Of a stretch of 64,000 nucleotides of DNA, positions 14,935 to 22,769 are shown piece after piece (position 1 is the stretch's first letter; each line of letters starts with the position of its first letter). Made by a program: the position numbers and the translations under genes. The notes below the pieces were generated by a model. That model made no database searches, had not been told where the DNA came from, and was given only the letters and a program-made list of their open reading frames with translations. Source of the DNA: Streptomyces sp. NBC_01288 (GTDB taxonomy: Bacteria; Actinomycetota; Actinomycetes; Streptomycetales; Streptomycetaceae). The DNA is taken from NCBI RefSeq assembly GCF_035982055.1, contig NZ_CP108427.1:8865001-8929000 (forward strand), read 5' to 3'.

Positions 14935-15734
14935 ACACACCTGGGGTGAACACGTCTGTGGTGAACACATCTGCGGTGAATGCGTCTGTGGTGGATATGG
15001 GCGCCGCTGAGGGCTTCTCCGGGCTGCCGGGCGGGGTCGCCGTCTCGCATCTGTCCGTCTACGACTGGCCTGCCGAGGCCGATGGCGGGGTGTGCGGCGG
15101 AACTCCCCATATGCACCTGACCTGTTCGGAGGGGTACGTCGTCACCGGCGGGCGGGGTGCGGTGCAGACGCTCACAATGTCCGGCACGACATCCGGGTAC
15201 GAGGTGACGCCGCTCGCGGCCGGAACGATCGCCTGGTTCACGCCGGGCACCATCCATCGGCTCGTCAACGAGGGCGACCTGCGCATCACCGTCCTCATGC
15301 AGAACAGCGGCCTGCCCGAGGCGGGGGACGCGGTGCTCACGCTGCCCCCGCAGTACCTCACCGACCCGGAGACGTACGCCTCCGTCACCGTGATCCCGGC
15401 CGACGCGCCCGAGGCGGAGCAGGAACGCGTCGCCCGTGCCCGGCGCGACCTCGCCCTGGAGGGTTACCGGGCGCTGCGCGACGCCGAGGGTCCGGAAGCG
15501 CTGGCCGCGTTCCACCGGGCCGCCGCCGCGCTGGTACGACCCCGGCTCGCGGAGTGGCGCGAGCGCTGGGAGCGGGGGGCGCGGGCCGCCGCTACGGCTA
15601 CGGGGGCGCAGCTCGACTGGCTGGAACAGGGTGACTTCTCGCACCTCGCCGGTGCTGCGGTACGGGCCGAACAGCCGTCCGCGTACGGGAAGTTCGGGAT
15701 GTGCGGGCGGTTGGACGTCTACAAGGGGATGTAG
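14928..15734 (+). CDS. Cupin-domain protein, third gene of the Gfo/PmoA operon
   Basis: About 268 residues with a cupin core: GTPHMHLTCSEGYVVTGGRG (first cupin motif with His and Glu ligands) and GTIAWFTPGTIHRLVNEGD (second motif). The C-terminal half is helical and rich in Arg/Ala. Several in-frame GTG codons are possible starts because the 5' end is a 15-nt tandem repeat; GTG 14928 is 7 bases after GGAGG and GTG 14931 forms a GTGA overlap with the upstream stop. ATG 14997 after the repeat is also possible. Such cupins with sugar-operon neighbours may bind or isomerise a sugar derivative; function unproven. Confidence 0.82.
   Translation: MVNTPGVNTSVVNTSAVNASVVDMGAAEGFSGLPGGVAVSHLSVYDWPAEADGGVCGGTPHMHLTCSEGYVVTGGRGAVQTLTMSGTTSGYEVTPLAAGTIAWFTPGTIHRLVNEGDLRITVLMQNSGLPEAGDAVLTLPPQYLTDPETYASVTVIPADAPEAEQERVARARRDLALEGYRALRDAEGPEALAAFHRAAAALVRPRLAEWRERWERGARAAATATGAQLDWLEQGDFSHLAGAAVRAEQPSAYGKFGMCGRLDVYKGM
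14931..14990 (+). repeat. 15-nt tandem repeat x4 at the cupin gene start
   Basis: Four imperfect units beginning GTGAACAC (GTGAATGC in the fourth) encode a five-residue repeat (VNTPG, VNTSV, VNTSA, VNASV). Each unit begins with GTG, so each offers a potential start codon in the same frame. Confidence 0.8.
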
Positions 15735-15751
15735 GGGATGTAGGGGACGTA
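15725..15751 (+). repeat. 9-bp tandem repeat x3 across the cupin stop
   Basis: Units ggggatgta, ggggatgta and ggggacgta are tandem; the stop TAG at 15732-15734 lies across the first and second units. Confidence 0.75.
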
Positions 15752-15761
15752 GGTCTGGATC

Positions 15762-16271
15762 TCAGGCCGCGGTTGGGCCTGTCACCGTCCAGCCGGGTGT
15801 CTGCGGGTGCGCCGTCAGGTCCTGGTGGTGGACCGGGGCGCCGCAGGCCGTGCAGGTGACGGCGGGGACCAGCTCGTTGCCGCAGATGTGCTCGATCACC
15901 ATGGGGCGGTCGAGCTGATCCCTCCGGAGATGGCGGTCGCCCCACGCCATGAGGGTCATCAGAACCGGCTCCAGTTCGAGGCCCGCCTCCGTGGGCCGGT
16001 ACTCGAAGCGCTGCGGGTGTTCGCTGTAGGTCCGCCGGGTCAGGATCCCGGCGTCGACGAGGCGGCGCAGCCGGGTGGCCAGGACGTCGCGCGGGGCGCC
16101 GATGTTGCGGACCAACTGGTCGAAGCGGTGGTTGCCGAGGCACACCTCCCTTAGGACGAGCAGGGAGTACTTCTCGCCGACGAGTGCGAGGGCGTCGGCG
16201 ATGGAGCAGGGGCGCGGGTCTTTGGGGGCGGGCTTGTCTTTAGGGGTGGGCTTGTCTCTAAGGGCGGCCAT
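15762..16271 (-). CDS. HxlR-family transcriptional regulator with C-terminal zinc-ribbon-like motif
   Basis: A winged-helix regulator of about 169 residues. The HxlR core is CSIADALALVGEKYSLLVLREVCLGNHRFDQLVRNIGAPRDVLATRLRRL written here in part as GEKYSLLVLREVCLGNHRFD, with the wing RRTYSEHPQRFEYRPTEAG. After it comes an extension with HICGNELVPAVTCTACGAPV, where three cysteines could bind a metal. The ATG at 16271 is used; a GTG at 16280 is also in frame. It is divergent from the thiolase gene, with repeated operator-like sequence in the spacer, and probably regulates it. Confidence 0.85.
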   Translation of the reverse strand: MAALRDKPTPKDKPAPKDPRPCSIADALALVGEKYSLLVLREVCLGNHRFDQLVRNIGAPRDVLATRLRRLVDAGILTRRTYSEHPQRFEYRPTEAGLELEPVLMTLMAWGDRHLRRDQLDRPMVIEHICGNELVPAVTCTACGAPVHHQDLTAHPQTPGWTVTGPTAA

Positions 16272-16289
16272 AACACCCACTTTAAGGGA

Positions 16290-16341
16290 GGGTTTGATTT
16301 TCCAACTGACGGGGCTATGGTGAGTTTGGATTTCCTACTCA
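16290..16341 (+). promoter_or_regulatory. Operator-like direct repeats in the HxlR-thiolase spacer
   Basis: Two 20-bp sequences, gggtttgattttccaactga (16290) and gagtttggatttcctactca (16322), match at 15 of 20 positions and are 32 bp apart, three helical turns. The spacer 16281-16424 is strikingly AT-rich for this DNA. These are plausible binding sites for the adjacent HxlR regulator. Confidence 0.5.
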
Positions 16342-16424
16342 CTAGTAGTGCTCGCTGGAAAAAAATCTTGGGAAATAAATCTTGCTGGAACAAAGAGCTG
16401 GAATAAAGAACGGAGGCCCGCACC

Positions 16425-17609
16425 ATGCGTGACGCAGTGATCGTCGAAGCCGTACGCACGCCCGTAGGCAAGGGCAAGCCGAACGGCTCCCTCGCCCAGG
16501 TCCACCCCGTCGAACTCCTCTCGCACACCCTGCGCAGCCTCGTCGAGCGCACCGGGATCGACCCGGCGATCATCGACCCAGCCCTTATTGACGATGTCAT
16601 CGGCGGCACGGTCACCCAGGTCGGTGAGCAGGCCGTCAACATCACCCGGCAGGCCGTGCTGTCGGCGGGCTTCCCGGAGTCGGTGCCCGCGACCACGGTG
16701 GACCGCCAGTGCGGCTCGTCCCAGCAGGCCGTGCACTTCGCGGCGCAGGGCGTGATCTCCGGGGCGTACGACATGGTCGTGGCCTGTGGAGTGGAGTCCA
16801 TGGGGCGCGTTCCGATGGGGTCGAGCGTGCTGCCCGGCACGGACCCCTTCGGCCCCGGTGTCGCCGGGCGCTACCCGAAGGGACTCGTCCCGCAGGGCAT
16901 CAGCGCCGAGATCATCGCCGCCAAGTGGTCGATGACACGCGACCAGTTGGACGCCTTCGCGGTCTCCTCGCACCTCAAGGCGGCCGCCGCCTGGGACGCG
17001 GGCCTCTTCGACGCCCAGGTCGCGCCCCTGGCGGGTGCCTCGCGCGACGAGTGCGTACGGCCCGGCAGCACCACCGAGGTTCTCGCCGGCCTGAAGCCCG
17101 CCTTCTACGACGCGACGTACGCCGAACGCTTCCCGCAGATCGAGTGGAACATCACCGCCGGCAACTCCAGCCCCATCAACGACGGCGCCTCCGCCGTGCT
17201 CATCACGTCGAGCGAGACCGCGGCCCGGCTCGGCCTGCGCCCGCTCGCCCGGCTGCACAGCTTCGCCGTGACCGGTTCCGACCCGCTGCTCATGCTCACC
17301 GGCGTCATCCCGGCCACCGAGAAGGTGCTGCGCCGGGCGTCGCTCACCCTCGACGACATCGACCTGTTCGAGGTCAACGAGGCGTTCTCCAGCGTCGTCC
17401 TGGCCTGGCAGCAGGAGACGGGTGCGGATCTCGCCAAGGTCAACGTGCACGGCGGGGCCATCGCGATCGGCCATCCGCTCGGGGCGAGCGGTACGCGGCT
17501 GACGACCACGCTGGTGCACGCGATGCGGGACCGAGGGGCGCGTTACGGGCTACAGACGATGTGCGAGGCGGGGGGTCTCGCCAACGCGATGATCATCGAG
17601 GCTGTCTGA
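16425..17609 (+). CDS. Acetyl-CoA C-acyltransferase (thiolase)
   Basis: A 394-residue type-II thiolase that cleaves 3-ketoacyl-CoA or condenses two acyl-CoAs. The nucleophile is Cys96 (VDRQCGSSQQA), the catalytic His350 is in IGHPLGASGTR, and the acid/base Cys380 is in MCEAGGLAN; LFEVNEAFSSV is also present. The ATG start has CGGAGG at 16411. It lies alone, divergent from an HxlR regulator and convergent with the TVP38 gene (6 bp gap), so it is a separately controlled fatty-acid degradation step. The closest functional types are FadA/acetyl-CoA acetyltransferase. Confidence 0.94.
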   Translation: MRDAVIVEAVRTPVGKGKPNGSLAQVHPVELLSHTLRSLVERTGIDPAIIDPALIDDVIGGTVTQVGEQAVNITRQAVLSAGFPESVPATTVDRQCGSSQQAVHFAAQGVISGAYDMVVACGVESMGRVPMGSSVLPGTDPFGPGVAGRYPKGLVPQGISAEIIAAKWSMTRDQLDAFAVSSHLKAAAAWDAGLFDAQVAPLAGASRDECVRPGSTTEVLAGLKPAFYDATYAERFPQIEWNITAGNSSPINDGASAVLITSSETAARLGLRPLARLHSFAVTGSDPLLMLTGVIPATEKVLRRASLTLDDIDLFEVNEAFSSVVLAWQQETGADLAKVNVHGGAIAIGHPLGASGTRLTTTLVHAMRDRGARYGLQTMCEAGGLANAMIIEAV

Positions 17610-17614
17610 CTCCC

Positions 17615-18469
17615 TTACCGGGCTCGCAGGTGGTGGCGCTTGCGCCAGGCCACCACCGCGCCGCCCAGGGCGGGCAGGGCGATACAGGCCATCGCGATCA
17701 GGAAGGCCGGTGACGTCGGGCTGGAGGCGCGGGCGCCGGCGACGACGTAGGCGGCGGTGTTCGGGATCGAGCCGAGTGCTGTCGCGAGCAGGAACGGCGT
17801 CCAGCGCATGCGGGAGACGGCGGCGCAGTAGTTCACGCCCCAGAACGGCAGTCCCGGGAAGAGCCGTGCCGCGAGCATCGATCGGAAGCCGTGCCGGCTG
17901 AGCTGCCCGTCGGCTGCCTTCAGCCAGCGGCCCCGCAGTAGCGGGCGCAGCGCGTCCTGGCCCAGCACGCGGCCGAGGCCGAAGGAGATCCCGGCGCCGA
18001 GCACCGTGCCCGCCAGCGCCGCGCCGGTGCCCAGCTGGGAGCCGAACAGCGCGCCCGCCGCGAGGTTCAGCAGGGGGCGCGGTACGAACGCCACGCTGCA
18101 CAGGCCGTACGCCGCCGCGAACACCAACGCCGCCATGGCGCCGCCGAGTTGGGGTGGCCAGCCGTCGGAGAGCAGGCGCTGCGGGTGCAAGAGCAGGACG
18201 GTCGACGCCGCCCCGGCGAGCAGCACGAGGAGCATCGACAGCCGCGACCACGGCGACAGCAGGGCTCTCGTGCAGCGTGCGGTGAAGCCGGCCGGGGTGA
18301 CGGGCAGCAAGGGCACGACGGGCAGCAGAGGCGCGACGGGCATGGCCGCGGGGACGGTCACGACTGCGGCGAGCCCCATGCCGGTGACATGGGCTGTGGC
18401 CTGGGGAGTGGCCGTGGCGGTGCCCCCGGAGCGGGTGCCCCCAGAGTCGGTGGTGGCATCGGCGAGCAT
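17615..18469 (-). CDS. TVP38/TMEM64-family (DedA-like) membrane protein
   Basis: A 284-residue integral membrane protein. The first 90 residues are low-complexity Thr/Ala/Pro-rich; then come hydrophobic helices (LLVLLAGAASTVLLL, AALVFAAAYGLCSVAFVP) and the SNARE-associated core FVPRPLLNLAAGALFGSQLG, GRVLGQDALRPL and LAARLFPGLPFWGVNYCAAVS. Members of this superfamily transport or flip membrane lipids. The C-terminus ends in a basic tail (WRKRHHLRAR). The start ATG at 18469 is the first in frame; a later Met at residue 31 is possible. It is divergent from the alkylation-repair gene. Confidence 0.87.
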   Translation of the reverse strand: MLADATTDSGGTRSGGTATATPQATAHVTGMGLAAVVTVPAAMPVAPLLPVVPLLPVTPAGFTARCTRALLSPWSRLSMLLVLLAGAASTVLLLHPQRLLSDGWPPQLGGAMAALVFAAAYGLCSVAFVPRPLLNLAAGALFGSQLGTGAALAGTVLGAGISFGLGRVLGQDALRPLLRGRWLKAADGQLSRHGFRSMLAARLFPGLPFWGVNYCAAVSRMRWTPFLLATALGSIPNTAAYVVAGARASSPTSPAFLIAMACIALPALGGAVVAWRKRHHLRAR

Positions 18470-18519
18470 GTCGGCGACACTAACCGACCTGTGTATGTGA
18501 TCGCCGTATGGTTCGTCTC

Positions 18520-19242
18520 ATGAGCGTCACAGGTGCGGGCACGCCGCGGGTGCCGGGCAGTGTTCTCGCGGACACCGTGCTGGAGCGGCTCACGGCCACG
18601 TACGCCGCCGCGGCCGACCCGGAGCGGGCCGTGCCCATGCGGGCGTACATGAAGGACATCGCGCCCTACCTGGGCCTCACCACACCCGTACGCAGGGCGT
18701 TGTCCCGCACGGTCCTGGAGGGCACACCCCACCCAGACGAGACCGACTGCACCGCGATCGCCCTGCGCTGCTGGGAACTGCCGGAGCGCGAGTACCAGTA
18801 CTTCGCGGTGGACTACCTGCGTCGCCATGTGAGGCACTGCACGTCCGGTTTCCTGCCGGTCGCCCGCCATCTCGTCTCGACGGTCCCCTGGTGGGACACC
18901 GTCGACGCACTCGCCTCCCACGTAGTGGGAGGCCTGGTGGCCGCAGACCCGAAACTGGTCACCGACATGGACGCGTGGATCGTGGACGACGACATGTGGG
19001 TCGCCCGTACCGCCCTCCTCCACCAACTGCGCTACAAGGAGCGCACCGACACCGAGCGCCTCTTCGCGTACTGCCTGCGCCAGTCCGGGCACCCGGACTT
19101 CTTCATCCGCAAGGCGATCGGCTGGTGTCTGCGCGAGTACGCGAAGACGGACCCGGAGGCGGTACGCGGCTTCCTGGCCCGGGAGAAGGGGCGGTTCGCG
19201 CCACTGTCGGTGCGCGAGGCCCTGAAGAACATCGGCGCCTGA
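18520..19242 (+). CDS. DNA alkylation repair protein (AlkD-like HEAT repeat)
   Basis: A 240-residue all-helical HEAT-like-repeat DNA glycosylase of the AlkC/AlkD superfamily, which removes positively charged alkylated bases. Recognisable segments are MRAYMKDIAPYLGLTTPVRR, REYQYFAVDYLRRH, VPWWDTVDALASHVVGGLV, and RKAIGWCLREYAKTDPEAV near the C-terminus. Two starts (ATG 18508 and 18520) are in frame with no clear ribosome site, and a TATGTG sequence at about 18494 could be a -10 region for a nearly leaderless message. No RecA-independent damage motif was found here, unlike ung. Confidence 0.9.
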   Translation: MSVTGAGTPRVPGSVLADTVLERLTATYAAAADPERAVPMRAYMKDIAPYLGLTTPVRRALSRTVLEGTPHPDETDCTAIALRCWELPEREYQYFAVDYLRRHVRHCTSGFLPVARHLVSTVPWWDTVDALASHVVGGLVAADPKLVTDMDAWIVDDDMWVARTALLHQLRYKERTDTERLFAYCLRQSGHPDFFIRKAIGWCLREYAKTDPEAVRGFLAREKGRFAPLSVREALKNIGA

Positions 19243-19327
19243 AGGTCGACGTACTGGAGAGCGCCTGACGTCCCACGTACTGATAAATCGTTCGACGCCG
19301 GGCAAAGCGTCGGCAATGATCGGCCTC

Positions 19328-19453
19328 ATGTTCCGGTACGCCTTCCACCTCGCAGCATCCGCGGTCGCGGATGCCCCGAAGGCTGCCGTTCCTGTGCTCG
19401 ATCCCGTTCTCGTGCCTGTTCCAGCGGCCGCAGTCGACGGCGCCCGAAGCTGA
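19328..19453 (+). CDS. Possible 41-residue leader ORF upstream of EF-Tu
   Basis: An ORF beginning ATG at 19328 encodes 41 residues (start MFRYAFHLAASAVADAPKAA, then an Ala/Val/Pro-rich tail with VPVLDPVLVPVP). Its stop TGA (19451-19453) overlaps the first arm of the hairpin set that precedes the EF-Tu gene. The Pro/Val repetition could slow ribosomes. No ribosome site is obvious, so translation is uncertain. Confidence 0.35.
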   Translation: MFRYAFHLAASAVADAPKAAVPVLDPVLVPVPAAAVDGARS

Positions 19454-19520
19454 CCCTCTCCGGATCGTCCGGCGGACCCCGCAGGGGGAGGGTCGGCGAG
19501 TCCTCGGGGTCCCCGCTTTT
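19452..19520 (+). promoter_or_regulatory. Attenuator-like alternative hairpins in the EF-Tu leader
   Basis: Arms gaccctctcc (19452-19461) and ggggagggtc (19485-19494) can form a 10-bp stem with one G-U pair. Arms ggaccccg (19474-19481) and cggggtcc (19505-19512) can form an 8-bp stem, followed shortly by cccgctttt. The 5' arm of the second stem lies inside the loop of the first and its 3' arm outside, so the two stems exclude each other. The 322-bp spacer before EF-Tu otherwise contains only the 41-codon ORF. Confidence 0.5.
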
Positions 19521-19564
19521 CACCACTGGGCTTTTCACCTCTGGAGAGGCTTCGAGGTTCCGCC

Positions 19565-20734
19565 ATGTCCAAAACGGCATACGTCCGCACGAAACCACAT
19601 CTGAACATCGGCACGATGGGCCACGTCGACCACGGCAAGACCACCCTGACCGCCGCCATCACCAAGGTCCTCGCCGAGCGCGGCGCGTCCACCTTCGTAC
19701 CGTTCGACCGGATCGACCGGGCGCCGGAGGAGGCCGCGCGCGGCATCACCATCAACATCGCGCACGTCGAGTACGAGACCGACACCCGGCACTACGCGCA
19801 CGTGGACATGCCGGGCCACGCCGACTACGTCAAGAACATGGTCACCGGGGCCGCGCAGCTCGACGGGGCGATCCTCGTCGTCTCCGCGCTCGACGGGATC
19901 ATGCCGCAGACCGCCGAACACGTGCTGCTCGCCCGGCAGGTGGGCGTCGACCACATCGTGGTCGCGCTCAACAAGGCCGACGCGGGCGACGACGAGCTGA
20001 CCGACCTGGTCGAACTGGAGGTCCGCGAACTGCTCACCGCGAACGGCTACGGCGGCGACTCCGTACCCGTCGTCCGGGTGTCCGGCCTCAAGGCCCTTGA
20101 GGGGGACCCCCGTTGGACGGCGTCGATCGACGCGCTGCTCGACGCCGTGGACACGTACGTGCCCATGCCCGAGCGGTATCTGGACGCGCCGTTCCTGTTG
20201 CCGGTCGAGAACGTGCTCACGATCACCGGGCGCGGGACCGTCGTCACCGGTGCGATCGAGCGCGGCACGGTCCGGGTGGGCGACCGGATCGAAGTGCTCG
20301 GCGCCGCCGTCGACACGGTGGTCACCGGCCTGGAGACCTTCGGCAAGCCCATGGCGGAGGCGCAGGCCGGCGACAGCGTGGCGCTGCTGCTGCGCGGTGT
20401 CCCGCGCGACGCGGTCCGTCGCGGGCACATCGTCGCGGCGCCCGGCAGCGTCGTGCCCAGCCGCCGTTTCTCGGCGCAGGTGTACGTCCTGTCGGCCCGC
20501 GAGGGCGGCCGCACGACCGCCGTGTCGACCGGCTACCGGCCGCAGTTCTACATCCGCACCGCGGACGTGGTCGGCGACATCGACCTCGGCGAGACGGCGG
20601 TCGCCCGCCCCGGCGACACCGTCACGATGTCGGTCGAGCTCGGCCGTGAGGTCCCGCTGGAGCCGGGGCTCGGCTTCGCGATCCGCGAGGGCGGGCGGAC
20701 GGTGGGGGCGGGGACGGTGACGGCGGTGGGGTGA
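19565..20734 (+). CDS. tuf3: Divergent elongation factor Tu (Tuf3-type)
   Basis: A 389-residue EF-Tu paralogue that would deliver aminoacyl-tRNA to the ribosome. GTPase motifs are G1 GHVDHGKT (19-26), switch I RAPEEAARGITI, G3 DMPGHADYVKNM, G4 NKAD and G5 SGLKALEGD; the usual DCPGH and NKCD cysteines are Met and Ala here, and the protein is a few residues shorter than the housekeeping factor. Domains 2 and 3 are complete (VFPIGRG-equivalent ITGRGTVVTGAIERG; YRPQFYIRTADVVG). In Streptomyces a third, divergent tuf gene is known, reported as induced under stress. Isolation from rplL/fus genes and a structured leader agree with a special-purpose copy. Resistance to EF-Tu inhibitors is one possibility. 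Confidence 0.93.
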   Translation: MSKTAYVRTKPHLNIGTMGHVDHGKTTLTAAITKVLAERGASTFVPFDRIDRAPEEAARGITINIAHVEYETDTRHYAHVDMPGHADYVKNMVTGAAQLDGAILVVSALDGIMPQTAEHVLLARQVGVDHIVVALNKADAGDDELTDLVELEVRELLTANGYGGDSVPVVRVSGLKALEGDPRWTASIDALLDAVDTYVPMPERYLDAPFLLPVENVLTITGRGTVVTGAIERGTVRVGDRIEVLGAAVDTVVTGLETFGKPMAEAQAGDSVALLLRGVPRDAVRRGHIVAAPGSVVPSRRFSAQVYVLSAREGGRTTAVSTGYRPQFYIRTADVVGDIDLGETAVARPGDTVTMSVELGREVPLEPGLGFAIREGGRTVGAGTVTAVG

Positions 20735-20786
20735 GCGAGGTGGGGTGAGCGGGGTGCGTTGAGCGGGGTGCGTTGAGCGGGGTGGG
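20731..20786 (+). repeat. 14-bp tandem repeat x4 downstream of EF-Tu
   Basis: Four units of (g/t)tgagcgaggtggg or (g/t)tgagcggggtg(c/g)g type run head to tail from 20731 to 20786. The EF-Tu stop TGA lies in the first unit, and later units each contain TGA. The period equals that of the unrelated array at 8342. Confidence 0.8.
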
Positions 20787-20813
20787 TGCCCGTCCCTTCG
20801 GGGGCGGGCACCC
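20784..20813 (+). terminator. Terminator hairpin after EF-Tu
   Basis: gggtgcccgtccc and a nearly perfect complement ending cgggcaccc form a GC-rich hairpin with a short loop, directly after the 14-bp repeats. Confidence 0.7.
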
Positions 20814-20944
20814 ATGTGTGTTCCGGGGCGGGTTGTCCGCTGCGTCCCTGGTCAGGGGGCTCGCACCCGTGATTGTCAGTGGCGTGCGCAAGACTTGATC
20901 GCGGCGGCAGTTGTGGCGAGGCGTGGGGAAGGCGGGGACACACC

Positions 20945-21796
20945 ATGGCGGGCAAGGCACTTGTGCTGGGTGGCGGGGGCAGCAGCGGGATCGGCTGGAT
21001 GGCCGGGATGCTGTACGGGCTGGGCGAGGCCGGCGTCGATCTCTCCGACGCCGATGTCGTGATCGGTACGTCGGCGGGTTCGACCGTCGGGGCCCAGCTG
21101 CGGGCCGGCACGCTCAAGGAGGTCTACGAGCGTCAACTCGCCGCCCCCGAGGGCGAGATCGCCGCCCGACTCGGTATCGGCCTGATGCTTCGCTACGCCT
21201 TGGCGACGGTGACCTCGCGCACTCCCGAGGCGTACGGGCGGAAGATCGGCCGTATGGCACTCGCGGCCAGAACGCCCCAGGCGGCGGCCCGGCGCGCGGC
21301 GATCGAGACCCGGCTCGTCTCACCGGAGTGGCCCGATCGCGCGTTGCGCATCACCGCGGTCGACACGGTGACCGGTGAACTCCGGGCCTTCGACAAGGAC
21401 AGCGGGCTGCCCCTTGCCGACGCCGTGGCCGCCAGCTGCGCCGTCCCCGGCGTGTGGCCCCCGGTCACCATTGAGGACCGCCGCTGGATCGACGGCGGCA
21501 TCCACTCAGCGGCCAACGCGCAACTCGCCGAGGGGTACGACCAGGTCGTCGTCCTCGCGCCGATCACCCTCGGGGGTGGTCCCCTGGTCTCTCCGGTGGC
21601 CCAGACCCGGCGACTTGTGGAGCAGGGCGCGCGTGCGGTCGTCGTCTCGCCGTCCCCGGAAGCGAGGCAGGCGTTCGGCCGCAATCCGCTCGACCCGGCG
21701 GTACGGGCGGGTGCGGCGCGGGCGGGGCGGGAGCAGGCGGCGGCGCTTGTGGGAGAGGTGGGGGAGGTCTGGGGGGTTGGCAGGGCGGGTGGGTGA
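20945..21796 (+). CDS. Patatin-like phospholipase
   Basis: A 283-residue patatin-fold serine lipase or phospholipase. It begins MAGKALVLGGGGSSGIGWMAG, the oxyanion-hole glycine loop; the nucleophile is Ser in GTSAG (about residue 42), and the catalytic Asp is in WIDGGIHS (about 184). These form the Ser-Asp dyad of patatins. The ATG at 20945 is preceded by GGGGAAGG and GGGGAC purine runs. No signal peptide is present, so it acts inside the cell. A sequence at 20873-20895 (TTGTCAGTG, N8, AAGACT) differs from the RecA-independent damage promoter at one -10 position, so damage control is possible but weak. Confidence 0.88.
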   Translation: MAGKALVLGGGGSSGIGWMAGMLYGLGEAGVDLSDADVVIGTSAGSTVGAQLRAGTLKEVYERQLAAPEGEIAARLGIGLMLRYALATVTSRTPEAYGRKIGRMALAARTPQAAARRAAIETRLVSPEWPDRALRITAVDTVTGELRAFDKDSGLPLADAVAASCAVPGVWPPVTIEDRRWIDGGIHSAANAQLAEGYDQVVVLAPITLGGGPLVSPVAQTRRLVEQGARAVVVSPSPEARQAFGRNPLDPAVRAGAARAGREQAAALVGEVGEVWGVGRAGG

Positions 21797-21935
21797 TCGG
21801 CTTGGTGGTGGTTGGCCTGCTGAGGGGGCGGGTTGGCGGGGCGAGGGTGCCGGGTTGGTGGGGGCGGGGGGTGGTTGAAGGAAGTGAGCGTGGGGCGGGT
21901 ATCGGGAGCTGTTGCCAACACCTGTTGGGTGGAGC

Positions 21936-22586
21936 TCAGTTCGGATCGCAGGCGCGCATGGCCGGCTTCAGCCGTGTGAATGCCGTCGGGGTCGGCCGCC
22001 GGGTCAGGGCGTTCTTGATCTGCTGAGCGATCTCCCCGGAGGTGCTCTTACTCGTGTCGCATTCGATGTCATAGGTGCCGTGCGCGTGGACCTGCTCGAA
22101 CTGCCGCGCGGCGAGGCCGGGCGTCCGGTCGCCGCGGATCCGTTCCCGTCGTTCCAGTTCCGGCAACGGGCAGTGAACGCTGACGAGGACGACGTTCTCG
22201 GCGGCGAACAGGTCGAGGCAGTCGAGGAGGCGCCAACGCCGGCTCAGCACGTGGTCAACCACGATCTGATTGCCGGCCGCGGCCATGCCGGCGACGGCGC
22301 GGTGGAAGCCCATAGCGGTTCGGTCGATCTCGGCCTGTAGACGCCCGTCGGGAATGTCCCGATCAGACCGCATCGCATGGAAGGCGTCCACCGGCATGTG
22401 AAAGAAGGATTCGTCCAAGATCTGAAGAAGCTCTCGGGCAATGCTCGATTTTCCGGAACTCGATGTTCCGTTGAGGAAGATGATCAATCCGCCCGGCGGC
22501 TGGCCAGGCATGTCAAGACCCCCGGGCACGCAGGCGTGAGCGTTGGCCGGGACTGCCTCGTTCCGATCTGAATCGTCGTGCGACAT
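21936..22586 (-). CDS. Chloramphenicol-phosphotransferase-like P-loop kinase
   Basis: A 216-residue P-loop protein of the CPT family. Walker A is LNGTSSSGKSSIARELL (about residues 35-50), followed by FHMPVDAFHAMRSD with a candidate catalytic Asp, AAGNQIVVDHVL and RGDRTPGLAARQFEQVHAHG. CPT of Streptomyces venezuelae phosphorylates chloramphenicol, but most homologues have other or unknown small-molecule substrates. The ATG at 22586 starts MSHDDSDRNEAVPANAH, an extra N-terminal 25 residues before the core; a later Met (MPGQPPGG) is an alternative start. Divergent from the spermidine-synthase-like gene. Confidence 0.82.
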   Translation of the reverse strand: MSHDDSDRNEAVPANAHACVPGGLDMPGQPPGGLIIFLNGTSSSGKSSIARELLQILDESFFHMPVDAFHAMRSDRDIPDGRLQAEIDRTAMGFHRAVAGMAAAGNQIVVDHVLSRRWRLLDCLDLFAAENVVLVSVHCPLPELERRERIRGDRTPGLAARQFEQVHAHGTYDIECDTSKSTSGEIAQQIKNALTRRPTPTAFTRLKPAMRACDPN

Positions 22587-22769
22587 GGACAGATGATCTC
22601 GGAGGCAGCGGCAGGATCGCCACCAGGATTCATGCCGCTCGACCGAGGCGCCGTCCCGCGGGTCAGCGCCCCACCACACTCCAGTGGCCCCCCACAGCCA
22701 ACCCCCGCACGAGCCCGCCACCACCCCACCGCGTCACCTTCCACCCCACCACCCCGGCACAATGGACCG

